Origin: an uncultured Corynebacterium sp.
GTDB taxonomy: Bacteria > Actinomycetota > Actinomycetes > Mycobacteriales > Mycobacteriaceae
Length of the DNA: 16,206 nt
Direction of reading: 5' to 3'
Assembly: GCF_937999985.1 (NCBI RefSeq)
Contig: NZ_CALLDG010000056.1
Coordinates: 1-16,206, forward strand
In this document: positions 6,883-14,419 of the stretch, one piece after another
How the letters are laid out: each line of letters starts with the position of its first letter
How positions within the stretch are numbered: the stretch's first letter is position 1
Made by a program: the position numbers and the translations under genes
The notes under the pieces: generated by a model
Databases searched by the model: none
What the model was told of the DNA's origin: nothing
What the model saw: the letters and a program-made list of their open reading frames with translations, nothing else

Positions 6883-7566
6883 CTACGCGCCAGCTAATAC
6901 CAGCGTCAATCGCGGCCGCACGCCCCGCGCCGTCAGAGCCAGCGCAAACTGCGCTGTTGTGGCGCCCGTAGTGCACACGTCATCGACAATCACGACCTCC
7001 CCCACCCCGCGCAATCGCCCGACCGCCGCCGGGTCAAACAGGATACTGCTGGCCACGTTCTCGCGACGCTGGTGGCGGTCCAGCCCCACCGAATCCACAC
7101 TCGCCTCGCTCAGCCACGCCACCGGGTGGACCTCCACTCCGGGATACAGCGCTGCGGCGGCGTGACAAAAGCGGGTAACGATGTCCCCGCCGCGCTTCCG
7201 CGCCGCCGATTTCCGGGTGGGGGCGGGCACCAGAACCACCCTCCCCAGACGCGGATCCGGCACCAACCCTAAGCCGCTGACGTGCAGAATCCCGGCAGCC
7301 AACACCCTGCCGGCGACGTCTATGGCCGCCGGCCGCAGTCTCTCCTTGGCGCTGAGAATAAGCATCCGCCGCGCGCCGCCGTACACCCCGGCGGCGAAAA
7401 CCGGCACTGCCGCCACCCGCGGCTGCCAGCGCTGCCAACGCTGCATCAGCTGGAGCCCGCAGGCCTCGCACAGCTGCCCGCCGGTCACCGCACCGCAACA
7501 CACGCAGTCGTCACGCCACACCAGCCCCGCGAGCGCACCGAGATCCCCCTTAATCCCCACGGGCAC
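6883..7566 (-). CDS. ComF family protein (phosphoribosyltransferase-like)
   Basis: A 227-residue ComF/GntX-type protein. In naturally competent bacteria ComF helps DNA uptake or processing; in corynebacteria its role is not established. The N-terminus has a four-Cys zinc ribbon (C21, C24, C33, C36), and the C-terminal half is a type I phosphoribosyltransferase fold with the PRPP loop VVIVDDVCTTGAT (about 191-203) and the upstream segment VLVPAPTRKSAARKRGGD. The start is GTG, 5 bases after the lpqB stop. A TGA lies directly before the GTG in the same frame, so no longer form is possible. The Shine-Dalgarno is weak, which suggests coupling to lpqB. It is the last gene of the ahcY-tmk-mtrA-mtrB-lpqB-comF run. 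No hairpin terminator is seen after its stop. Confidence 0.92.
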   Translation of the reverse strand: MPVGIKGDLGALAGLVWRDDCVCCGAVTGGQLCEACGLQLMQRWQRWQPRVAAVPVFAAGVYGGARRMLILSAKERLRPAAIDVAGRVLAAGILHVSGLGLVPDPRLGRVVLVPAPTRKSAARKRGGDIVTRFCHAAAALYPGVEVHPVAWLSEASVDSVGLDRHQRRENVASSILFDPAAVGRLRGVGEVVIVDDVCTTGATTAQFALALTARGVRPRLTLVLAGA

Positions 7567-7571
7567 TCAGC

Positions 7572-9308
7572 CTAGTCGACCAGCACTGGCGTTGCCCGCT
7601 TTCCCTGCATGGTCGGCACTTCACGCCAGAACCGCGACTCCTCGGAGGTAACGTCAAACTGCATCAACGCATTTGCGTCAGTGACATAAATCTTGCTGCC
7701 GTCCGTGGCCACCGACACCACCGGGGCGGAAAGGTTGCGGCCCGTGATCTGCTGCGAGTAAGACCCGTCAACCTCGATGTCCCACACCGGGGCATCGTTG
7801 GCACGCGTGCCCACCAGCACGGACCCGTCATCGGACCAGTCAGCGCTGACCGCAGTATCCCCCACGGCGTGGCCGATCTCCACCGGCGCACCCAGCCGCT
7901 TCGTGCCATCGTCGGTCGTCTCCAACGTCACCACGTATACCCGTCCGTTCACGATCATCACGGCGCGGGCGCCGTCGTGCGATACGCGGAAAACGCTGAT
8001 GCGCTTCTCGTTCCCGTCCACCATTCTCATTGTGGAGCTGTCCACCTGCCGCTCCCCCACGGCGCCGGTCTCCGGGTTGCGAGTGATCTCCGTGATCCGC
8101 TCGCCATCGGCCACCACGTAGGCCGATGTGGCATCCAGCCCCCAAGTCGGGCGCGTCAACGAATCCGCCTGTACGGAGCTCACGGGCTGGTCTCCCTTCG
8201 CCCCGAGCATCAGTTGGCGTGGTGCATCGCCCCGCCCAGTCACGGCCGCGAAGATTTCATCCCGCGGGCTTAGCGCCACGGACTCGACATACTGTTGTGA
8301 AAGCCATCCCTCCAGTTTCTTCGCCCGCGTCCCGTCCTGCTGATAGATGTCGCCGCCGGAGACGGCTCGCAGCGGCACCTGCACCTGCACGTTCGGGTCG
8401 TATTGAGAAAGGTCCTGCACCAGCCACTTGCCATGCATGTCATCGCTCATGGGCGTGCCATCCGCCGTGAGCTCATAAGGTCCACGGACCTCGGAACCCG
8501 CCAGCGTCCACACCACCTGTGCCGCCAGCAGCCGGCGCGCATCAGCGGACAGTTCCTGCAGGCCGGTGAAGTGTACAGCGGGGTCTCCCTCGTCGTCCTC
8601 GGAGACTTGGGCGGTGGCGTCCTCAGGAATAAGGTTTCGCACCGCCTTCTTTAAACGGTCCTGCGGCCCCGCAACCAACAACGAGACCAGGGAGGCGGCG
8701 GTGGACTGCTGTCCGGTGTAGATCCACCGGCGGTCCGGCACCAGCGCCCGGCCGTTGAGGTCCGGGAAGTAGATGTTGCGCGCGCGGTAGGTGCCCACGA
8801 AGTCCTGTCGGTCCAGCACCACGACGTTCGGCAGGTTGCTGATGCGCCACTGGCCGTCGACGCTTTGCATCTCATAGCTGGTCTCGAACGCGCTGTACTG
8901 CGGGTCGAACACTCCACCCACGCCCAGCGTGCCGACGATGTTGCCGCGCACGCGGTAGGTGATCTTGGAATCGTCGCCCGGGCCGTCGGAGGCAATGTCG
9001 ATCCTGTCTAGCACCATCGTCGGCGCGTCGGATTGCCACCGCCCCTGCATGCTGCCGGTGAGGAACCTCTTTGCCGCCTGGTGGTTACGCAGCGGATGGG
9101 CGCTGGCGGTGAAGAAATCGCGCAGCAGCAGGTCAGAGGGCTGCCCATCGGTCGGGGTCGGTGCCTCTTGCCCGCTGGGGGCCGGAGCGTAACTGGAGAT
9201 CGCCTCGGGGTTCGTATCGTCCGGCAGGGTCGAGCACGCCGCCAGCATACCCAGCCCGGTCATCGCGGACAGTACCTTTTTGACCTTTGTGGTCTTGTTA
9301 CTCATCAT
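7572..9308 (-). CDS. lpqB: Lipoprotein LpqB, accessory to the MtrAB system
   Basis: LpqB is an actinobacterial lipoprotein on the outer face of the membrane. In mycobacteria it interacts with the MtrB sensor and modulates MtrA activity and cell division. The signal sequence has a basic N-region (KTTKVKK), a hydrophobic core and the lipobox LAAC with the lipidated Cys at residue 25. The middle holds a GerMN-type region (roughly residues 190-320), and the C-terminal part has repeated short strands that fit a beta-propeller (about 330-570). The length of 578 residues is normal. Two ATG codons in tandem (9308 and 9305) can serve as the start; both overlap the 3' end of mtrB, whose TAA is at 9298-9300, so translation is probably coupled to mtrB. 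comF follows 5 bases after the stop. Confidence 0.95.
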   Translation of the reverse strand: MMSNKTTKVKKVLSAMTGLGMLAACSTLPDDTNPEAISSYAPAPSGQEAPTPTDGQPSDLLLRDFFTASAHPLRNHQAAKRFLTGSMQGRWQSDAPTMVLDRIDIASDGPGDDSKITYRVRGNIVGTLGVGGVFDPQYSAFETSYEMQSVDGQWRISNLPNVVVLDRQDFVGTYRARNIYFPDLNGRALVPDRRWIYTGQQSTAASLVSLLVAGPQDRLKKAVRNLIPEDATAQVSEDDEGDPAVHFTGLQELSADARRLLAAQVVWTLAGSEVRGPYELTADGTPMSDDMHGKWLVQDLSQYDPNVQVQVPLRAVSGGDIYQQDGTRAKKLEGWLSQQYVESVALSPRDEIFAAVTGRGDAPRQLMLGAKGDQPVSSVQADSLTRPTWGLDATSAYVVADGERITEITRNPETGAVGERQVDSSTMRMVDGNEKRISVFRVSHDGARAVMIVNGRVYVVTLETTDDGTKRLGAPVEIGHAVGDTAVSADWSDDGSVLVGTRANDAPVWDIEVDGSYSQQITGRNLSAPVVSVATDGSKIYVTDANALMQFDVTSEESRFWREVPTMQGKRATPVLVD

Positions 9309-11034
9309 CGCCCCCTTCTTGTTCTTGGGTAGTGACGCCCTCAGCCTCCACCGCCAAAGGCAGCGGCGAGGTCTTTACGGTGTGGCCCTGTTCCAGCGGG
9401 AGGGTCAGTCGGAAACAAGCGCCCACGCCGGGCTCGCCGATGGCTTCGAGGCGACCGCCGTGCAGGTTGGCATCCTCCTTGGCGATGGCCAGCCCCAAGC
9501 CGGTCCCGCCCGTGCGACGCTCGCGCGAAGGGTCGGAGCGCCAGAAGCGGTTGAAGACCATCTCCTCCTCGCCCGGCTTCAGTCCCACTCCGTGGTCGGT
9601 GACGGCGATTGCCAGTTCGTGCTCGCCGACGGCCATTTTCACCTCGATCGGATTGCCTTCCGAGTGGTCGACGGCGTTGGCCAGGAGGTTGCGCAGGATG
9701 CGCTCCACGCGGCGCGAATCCACGGCAACGACCACGGGATCTTCCGGCAGGTCCACATTGAACTCGGTGCCAACCTCCTCGGCGATGGTGCGCACCTGTT
9801 GCAGGGCGGAGCGCACCACGCCGCGCACGTCGACCTTCTCTGCGGATAGGTTCGCCACGCCCGCGTCGTGCCGGGAGATCTCCAGCAGGTCGCCCAGGAG
9901 GGTCTCGAAGCGGTCGAGCTCCTTCGTCATCAGGTGAGCTGCACGGGCGGTCAGGGGGTCGAGCTCGTCGGCGTTGTCCTCGATCATGTCCGCCGCCATG
10001 CGCACCGTCGTCAGCGGGGTACGCAGCTCGTGGGAAACGTCCGACGTGAACTGGCGTTGCAGCGAGCCGAACTCCTCCAGGTTGCGAATCTGGGTGGAGA
10101 GCTTCTCCGCCATGTCGTTGAAGCTGTAGGCGAGCCTGGCGACTTCGTCTTGGCCGTCCACGACCATGCGCTCGTGCAGGTGGCCCGCGGCCAGCTTCTC
10201 GGCGATCTTCGAGGCCGCACGAACCGGGCCGATAATCTGCTGGGAGAATACCCAACCAATCACCAACAGCAGGATCATAAGGACGATCCCGCCGGCCATT
10301 AGCAGGCCGCGCATGAGGTTAAGAGTGGCCTCTTCAGATGTCAGCGGCACCAGCAGGTATAGCTCCAACCCCGGGATGTCGGAGTAGACGGGACTGCCGA
10401 TAATGAGCGCCTTGTAGCTGCCGTTTTCCCCGTCTACTCGGGCGTACTGGTAGGCCACCTGCCCCTGGCGCACAAACTCGCGCAGGTTTTCGGGGATATC
10501 GATGTTATTGGGGATCCGTGTTTCCGCCTCGCTCGCATTGTTGGCGATAAGCACCGAGTCGTACACCGGGACACTGGTCTCCTCCACCCCTGCCGAGCGG
10601 TTAGTCAGCACTGCCCTGGCGGAGGTCAGGCGCACGGACACCGGGTTGGAGGAGTCGGTGGCGCTGATCTGCTCTTCCACCGCCGTGCGTGCCCGGTCCA
10701 TGCTGTCCACGGCTTCGGAGAACTTGGTGGCCAGCAGCTGCTGGCTCAGGAAGCCGACCAGTAGGAACCCAATAAGCAGGAATGCGAAAGCACTGGAGGC
10801 CACCACACTGCCGATCACTCGCAGCTGGATGGACTGGTGCCAGCGCAGCCTAACCGAGTTGATGATCCGCCGCCAGGTATCCCGCGGCCGGCGGAAGAAG
10901 TCGCGCAGCACGGACCAAAACGTCGCACCCGCGGCCAGCGTCTTCCCCTGCACTTTCTGCGGGAGCCCCGGGGCCTTCGGTTGTGCTTGGCGGGCCGGCT
11001 TGCGCTTCCTGAGCTTCGCTTGTTCCTGCTCCAC
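9298..11034 (-). CDS. mtrB: Sensor histidine kinase MtrB
   Basis: The membrane kinase of the MtrAB two-component system, which in corynebacteria and mycobacteria controls envelope homeostasis, peptidoglycan hydrolases, osmotic response and cell division. The 578 residues show a basic cytoplasmic N-terminus, TM1 (about 73-96), an extracytoplasmic sensor domain (about 97-235), TM2 (about 241-262), a HAMP linker (about 264-317), and a dimerisation/phosphoacceptor helix with SHELRTPLTT (His335). The ATP-binding domain follows, with the N box (Asn453 in LLANAVDHSEG), DHGVGL (G1) and GTGLGLAIA (G2). All key catalytic residues are present. The start is GTG, 6 bases after the mtrA stop, with AGG upstream. 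The end overlaps the lpqB start by 11 bases. The sensor and regulator are adjacent and cognate. Confidence 0.97.
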   Translation of the reverse strand: MEQEQAKLRKRKPARQAQPKAPGLPQKVQGKTLAAGATFWSVLRDFFRRPRDTWRRIINSVRLRWHQSIQLRVIGSVVASSAFAFLLIGFLLVGFLSQQLLATKFSEAVDSMDRARTAVEEQISATDSSNPVSVRLTSARAVLTNRSAGVEETSVPVYDSVLIANNASEAETRIPNNIDIPENLREFVRQGQVAYQYARVDGENGSYKALIIGSPVYSDIPGLELYLLVPLTSEEATLNLMRGLLMAGGIVLMILLLVIGWVFSQQIIGPVRAASKIAEKLAAGHLHERMVVDGQDEVARLAYSFNDMAEKLSTQIRNLEEFGSLQRQFTSDVSHELRTPLTTVRMAADMIEDNADELDPLTARAAHLMTKELDRFETLLGDLLEISRHDAGVANLSAEKVDVRGVVRSALQQVRTIAEEVGTEFNVDLPEDPVVVAVDSRRVERILRNLLANAVDHSEGNPIEVKMAVGEHELAIAVTDHGVGLKPGEEEMVFNRFWRSDPSRERRTGGTGLGLAIAKEDANLHGGRLEAIGEPGVGACFRLTLPLEQGHTVKTSPLPLAVEAEGVTTQEQEGGDDE

Positions 11035-11040
11035 GAGAAC

Positions 11041-11727
11041 CTATTCGCCGGTCTTGTAGCCGATCCCGCGGACGGTCTGGATGATCTTCGGATCATCCGG
11101 GTCCTTCTCCACCTTCGAGCGCAGGCGCTGAATGTGGACGTTCACCAGGCGGGTATCGCTGGACTTGCGGTAGCCCCACACTTGCTCCAGCAACTCCTCG
11201 CGGGAGAACACTTGGCGCGGGCGGGAGGCCAGCGTGACCAGCAGGTCGAACTCGATCGGGGTCAGCGCGATCTCCTGGCCATCACGGATCACCTGGTGGC
11301 CGGGCACGTCGATCTTCAGGTCTGCCACCTCGATCGTGTCCGCAGGGGCCTCCTCTGGGGTGCGGCGCAGGCGTGCCCGCACTCGCGCCACCAGCTCCTT
11401 CGGCTTAAACGGCTTGTGCACGTAGTCGTCGGCGCCGGACTCCAGGCCCAACACCACGTCCACGGTGTCGGTGCGTGCTGTCAGCATGACGATCGGCACC
11501 GTGGAGGTTTCGCGGATCGCCTTGCAGACGTCAATGCCGTTCATTCCGGGCAGCATGACGTCCAGCAGGATGAGGTCCGGGTTGTGTTCCTCCGCGGCCT
11601 TCACGGCCTCTACGCCGTCGCCCACGACCACGGTGCGAAAACCCTCGCCCTGCAGAACGATGGTGAGCATTTCCGCGATTGCCGGGTCGTCGTCGACCAC
11701 CAGAATCTTCGTTTCCACGGTTGTCAT
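11041..11727 (-). CDS. mtrA: DNA-binding response regulator MtrA
   Basis: An OmpR/PhoB-type regulator phosphorylated by MtrB. Known targets in corynebacteria include genes for cell-wall hydrolases and osmoprotectant uptake. The receiver domain (about 7-118) has the acidic pocket (DDD, residues 12-14), the phosphoacceptor D56 in LLDVMLPG, T83 in MLTAR and K105 in HKPF. The winged-helix domain (about 130-225) has ALTPIEFDLLVTLASRP and the recognition-helix region TRLVNVHIQRLRSKVE, ending in IIQTVRGIGYK. The 228 residues are the usual length. The ATG overlaps the tmk TGA as ATGA, so it is translationally coupled to tmk. An additional promoter inside tmk is possible but was not identified. Confidence 0.98.
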   Translation of the reverse strand: MTTVETKILVVDDDPAIAEMLTIVLQGEGFRTVVVGDGVEAVKAAEEHNPDLILLDVMLPGMNGIDVCKAIRETSTVPIVMLTARTDTVDVVLGLESGADDYVHKPFKPKELVARVRARLRRTPEEAPADTIEVADLKIDVPGHQVIRDGQEIALTPIEFDLLVTLASRPRQVFSREELLEQVWGYRKSSDTRLVNVHIQRLRSKVEKDPDDPKIIQTVRGIGYKTGE

Positions 11728-12374
11728 CCTCTCATTTCTTCCAGCAGGTCCGCGACCTTAGCCGCGCGGGCCTCGTAATCGTCTCCGGTGCTGTCGACTG
11801 TCACCCACGGGCTCAGCCACTGCTGCTCCGCCAGTGCCCGGTAGGCACGGACGGTGCGTTCCTGCAGGCTGCTGTCCCGCTCGTAAGCATCCCGTGCTCG
11901 CGACTGGTCCTGGGCCTCGCGCGACTCGGCGCGCTGCCCGGCCACCTCCGCCTCGACGTCCACCAGGATCTGCAGGTCGGGCGCTGGTACTCCCAGCTTC
12001 TCTTGCTCCAGTTGGGTAACCCACTGGCCGACCTCGGCCACGTCGCCGTTGACACGCGCGGCGGAGTAGGCCACGTTAGAGGCGGTGTAGCGGTCGATCA
12101 GGATCACATAACCATCTGCGTCGAAGTCCGCCAGCTCTTCCCCAATCTCGGCGCGGTCGAGGGCGAACAGAGTGGCCATGCCGTGCACGGAATCGATCAG
12201 GTCACCCAGGTTTTCGTGCAGCGCCTCTCGCGCCAGCATCGCCGGGTGGGATTCCTCGTAACGCGGGAACGCGACGCGCGCGACTGGCACCTCGCGTTCC
12301 ACCAACTCTTTTTCTACGGCCGTGACTAGGGTGTTCTTTCCCGCGCCGTCGACCCCTTCAAAGCTAACGATCAT
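11724..12374 (-). CDS. tmk: Thymidylate kinase
   Basis: Phosphorylates dTMP to dTDP with ATP in the cytoplasm, an essential step of dTTP synthesis. Visible features are the P-loop FEGVDGAGKNT (about 5-15), the substrate-binding segment FPRYEESHPAML, the DRY motif (VILIDRYTASNVAYSAAR), and PDLQILVDVE before the LID region with its cluster of Arg and acidic residues (about 150-175). The 216 residues are normal. The ATG follows the ahcY stop after only 2 bases and has no clear Shine-Dalgarno, so translation probably depends on coupling to ahcY. Its TGA overlaps the mtrA ATG. The tmk-mtrA-mtrB linkage is conserved in actinobacteria. Confidence 0.97.
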   Translation of the reverse strand: MIVSFEGVDGAGKNTLVTAVEKELVEREVPVARVAFPRYEESHPAMLAREALHENLGDLIDSVHGMATLFALDRAEIGEELADFDADGYVILIDRYTASNVAYSAARVNGDVAEVGQWVTQLEQEKLGVPAPDLQILVDVEAEVAGQRAESREAQDQSRARDAYERDSSLQERTVRAYRALAEQQWLSPWVTVDSTGDDYEARAAKVADLLEEMRG

Positions 12375-12376
12375 AT

Positions 12377-13816
12377 TTAGTAGCGGTAGTGCTCCGGCTT
12401 GAACGGGCCGGCAACATCCACGCCGATGTACTCAGCCTGTTCCTTGGTCAGTGTCGTCAGCTTGCCGCCGAGTGCCTCAACGTGGATGCGCGCAACCATC
12501 TCGTCCAGGATCTTCGGCAGGCGGTAGACGTCATTGCCGTACTGGTCGGACTTCGTGTACAGCTCGATCTGCGCGATCGTCTGATCGGCGAAGGAGTTGG
12601 ACATCACGAACGACGGGTGGCCGGTGGCGTTACCCAGGTTCAGCAGGCGCCCCTCGCTCAGCACCACGATGGAGACCGGGTCGCCGTTGGCACCCGGGAA
12701 GGTGAACTCGTCCACCTGTGGCTTGATAGTCACGCGGCTGACGTCCTCGCGGTGCAGCAGGCTGGCCATGTCGATTTCGTTGTCGAAGTGGCCGATGTTT
12801 CCGAGCACTGCGTGGTTCTTCATCATCTGCATGTGCTCAAACGTGATGATTCCGAGGTTGCCCGTTGCGGTGATGACGATGTCTGCGTCACTAATAAAGT
12901 CCTCAACCTGCACAACCTCGAAGCCGTCCATGAGCGCCTGCAGGGCGTTAATCGGGTCTACCTCGGTGACCTTTACGATCGCGCCCTGGCCCGCCAGCGC
13001 CTCGGCGCAGCCCTTGCCCACGTCGCCGTAGCCGCACAGCAGCACCGACTTGCCGCCGATCAGCATGTCAGTAGCGCGGTTGATGCCGTCGATCAGGGAG
13101 TGGCGGGTGCCGTAGCGGTTGTCGAACTTGGACTTCGTCACGGCATCGTTGACGTTCATCGCCGGGAATGGCAGCACGCCTTCCTCGGCGAAGTGGTAGA
13201 GGCGGTGCACGCCCGTCGTTGTTTCTTCGGTGACACCCTTGATGCTTTGTGACGCCCGGTTCCAGAATTTATCGTCCTCCGCCAAGGCTTCACGCAGCAT
13301 CCCGAGGAAGGCCTTGTACTCATCGGAGTCATGATCCTCGGCATCCGGAACGAGGCCTGCGTTTTCAAATTCCATGCCCTTGATAACAGCCATGGTCGCA
13401 TCGCCACCGTCGTCCAGGATCATGTTGGCTTCTACGCCTTCTCCCCAGGTGAAGATCTGCTTCAGGCACCACCAGTACTCGTCCAGGGTCTCGCCCTTCC
13501 AAGCGAACACTGGCACGCCGGCGGGTGCGTCCGGGGTTCCCTCACCAACGACAATGGCGGCCGCGGCTTCGTCCTGGGTGGAAAAGATATTGCAGGAGGC
13601 CCAACGAACCTCAGCGCCGAGGGCCACCAGAGTTTCGATCAGCACAGCTGTCTGCACGGTCATGTGAATGGAGCCAGCGATACGGGCGCCCTTCAGGGGC
13701 TGATCTTCTGCATATTCGCTACGCAGCTGCATCAGCCCGGGCATCTCGTATTCCGCCAGGCGGATCTGGTGGCGGCCGGCCTCTGCCAGCGAGAGATCCT
13801 TGACTTTAAACTCCAT
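12377..13816 (-). CDS. ahcY: Adenosylhomocysteinase (S-adenosylhomocysteine hydrolase)
   Basis: Hydrolyses S-adenosylhomocysteine to homocysteine and adenosine, removing the product that inhibits SAM-dependent methyltransferases. It is a cytoplasmic NAD-dependent tetramer. The 479 residues show the substrate-site segments ASCNIFSTQDEAAAAI (about 74-89) and KSKFDNRYGTRHS (about 228-240, with K228 and D232), the NAD-binding GYGDVGKG (about 262-269), GNIGHFDNEID (about 339-349), GRLLNLGNATGHPSFVMS, and the conserved C-terminus KPEHYRY that closes over NAD. An insertion around residues 145-190, common in actinobacterial enzymes, is present. The ATG has GGAG 11 bases upstream. It is the first gene of the ahcY-tmk-mtrAB-lpqB-comF run; the 68-bp gap upstream has A/T-rich promoter-like sequence. 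Confidence 0.98.
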   Translation of the reverse strand: MEFKVKDLSLAEAGRHQIRLAEYEMPGLMQLRSEYAEDQPLKGARIAGSIHMTVQTAVLIETLVALGAEVRWASCNIFSTQDEAAAAIVVGEGTPDAPAGVPVFAWKGETLDEYWWCLKQIFTWGEGVEANMILDDGGDATMAVIKGMEFENAGLVPDAEDHDSDEYKAFLGMLREALAEDDKFWNRASQSIKGVTEETTTGVHRLYHFAEEGVLPFPAMNVNDAVTKSKFDNRYGTRHSLIDGINRATDMLIGGKSVLLCGYGDVGKGCAEALAGQGAIVKVTEVDPINALQALMDGFEVVQVEDFISDADIVITATGNLGIITFEHMQMMKNHAVLGNIGHFDNEIDMASLLHREDVSRVTIKPQVDEFTFPGANGDPVSIVVLSEGRLLNLGNATGHPSFVMSNSFADQTIAQIELYTKSDQYGNDVYRLPKILDEMVARIHVEALGGKLTTLTKEQAEYIGVDVAGPFKPEHYRY

Positions 13817-13884
13817 GGGTGGGGTGACTCCTCGATAAAAGTACAGGTATATAGCTATAGGGCTATTTTTCTTCAGACAGTCTA
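13817..13884 (-). promoter_or_regulatory. Probable promoter and operator region of the ahcY operon
   Basis: This short gap is the only A/T-rich stretch before the six-gene run. On the minus strand it contains TAGACTGTCTG (13884-13874) directly after the stop of the DUF4259 gene, then a small inverted repeat ATAGC-N6-GCTAT (13866-13851) overlapping TATAGC/TATACC sequences that could be -10 elements, then GGAG before the ATG. TAGAC and GTCTG resemble half-sites of the McbR operator (TAGAC-N6-GTCTA in C. glutamicum), but here they are 1 base apart. The exact promoter is not fixed. Confidence 0.4.
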
Positions 13885-14265
13885 CTAGCTCAGCGCCTCG
13901 ACGAAGGTTTCCAGCCCCTCGGCTTCCAGGTCTTCCTCGCCCTCACGCCGTTCCATCTCCCCGTCGAGCAGCTGCAGCGCAACTTCCTGCAGGTTGGTTG
14001 GGCATTCGCCGATGTGGGCGCGGATAAAGGGGTGTTCGTCAGCCACCGTTGCCGTGCTGAAGGGCGCGCCGCCCCAGATGGCTGCGACCGTGGCCGCGCA
14101 CAGGCCGATGGAGTAATCCGCCGAACCGGATTGTTCTTCGCGCAGGGCGAGGTTCACGGCATCCACGAGAGCCCCAGCTACCTCGGGACCGTCCAGGTCG
14201 GCCAGTTCGTCCAGGAAGTCCACGTTGTCTTCCTGCGAGAAGATGAATTCGTCCCAGTTGCTCAT
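13885..14265 (-). CDS. DUF4259-like protein, function unknown
   Basis: A 126-residue soluble acidic protein. It resembles DUF4259 proteins in starting with a short Trp-containing segment (MSNWDEFIFSQEDNVDFLDEL), followed by helices with Ala-rich CAATVAAIWGG and a later helix ending in LLDGEMERREGEEDLE. I chose the ATG at 14265 because AAAGGG lies 7 bases upstream and because the family begins with a similar short N-terminus. A longer form from a TTG at 14289 is less likely. There is no signal peptide, membrane segment or catalytic motif, and no function can be stated. It lies 68 bp upstream of ahcY on the same strand, so read-through is possible, and it is divergent from the membrane-protein gene at 14420. 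Confidence 0.8.
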   Translation of the reverse strand: MSNWDEFIFSQEDNVDFLDELADLDGPEVAGALVDAVNLALREEQSGSADYSIGLCAATVAAIWGGAPFSTATVADEHPFIRAHIGECPTNLQEVALQLLDGEMERREGEEDLEAEGLETFVEALS

Positions 14266-14295
14266 GGTGCTGCCCTTTCTGTCGCTCAATTACCG

Positions 14296-14301
14296 ACTGT
14301 A
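14296..14301 (-). promoter_or_regulatory. Possible -10 element (TACAGT) of the DUF4259-like gene
   Basis: Read on the minus strand, TACAGT fits TAnnnT and would start transcription about 24 bases before the ATG at 14265. The -35 at normal spacing is poor (AGTTAT); a better TTGACC lies 25 bases upstream, which is too far. Low certainty. Confidence 0.25.
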
Positions 14302-14325
14302 GCGCGTTTACACGCCCAATAACTG

Positions 14326-14354
14326 TGGTCAAAGCCGTGTATCCCTGCTAGGCT
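14326..14354 (+). promoter_or_regulatory. Promoter of the Pro-rich membrane-protein gene
   Basis: TGGTCA (14326-14331) and TAGGCT (14349-14354) are separated by 17 bases and fit -35 and -10 hexamers of a sigma-A-type promoter. The predicted start near 14361 gives a leader of about 60 bases to the ATG at 14420. Confidence 0.5.
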
Positions 14355-14404
14355 CTGTTGTGCCTTAACCAAATTGTGATCTTTATTGAAGTATCTTTGC
14401 CGAA

Positions 14405-14414
14405 AAGGAGGTGA
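14405..14414 (+). promoter_or_regulatory. Perfect Shine-Dalgarno that decides the start at 14420
   Basis: AAGGAGGTGA is fully complementary to the 16S rRNA 3' end. It sits 5-7 bases before ATG 14420 and overlaps the alternative GTG at 14411, which therefore cannot be the start. It predicts strong translation of the membrane protein. Confidence 0.8.
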
Positions 14415-14419
14415 GCCAG

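Noticed and set aside
9280..9937. Long + strand frames opposite mtrB
   Set aside because: They are complements of the kinase catalytic domain, with no ribosome binding site or family features.
13817..13884. Possible SAH or SAM riboswitch before ahcY
   Set aside because: The gap is only 68 bases and A/T-rich. I could not find the paired helices of a known SAH or SAM riboswitch.
14266..14289. Longer start (TTG at 14289) for the DUF4259-like gene
   Set aside because: The ATG at 14265 has AAAGGG at 7 bases and gives the expected family N-terminus; the longer form would include the ribosome binding site.
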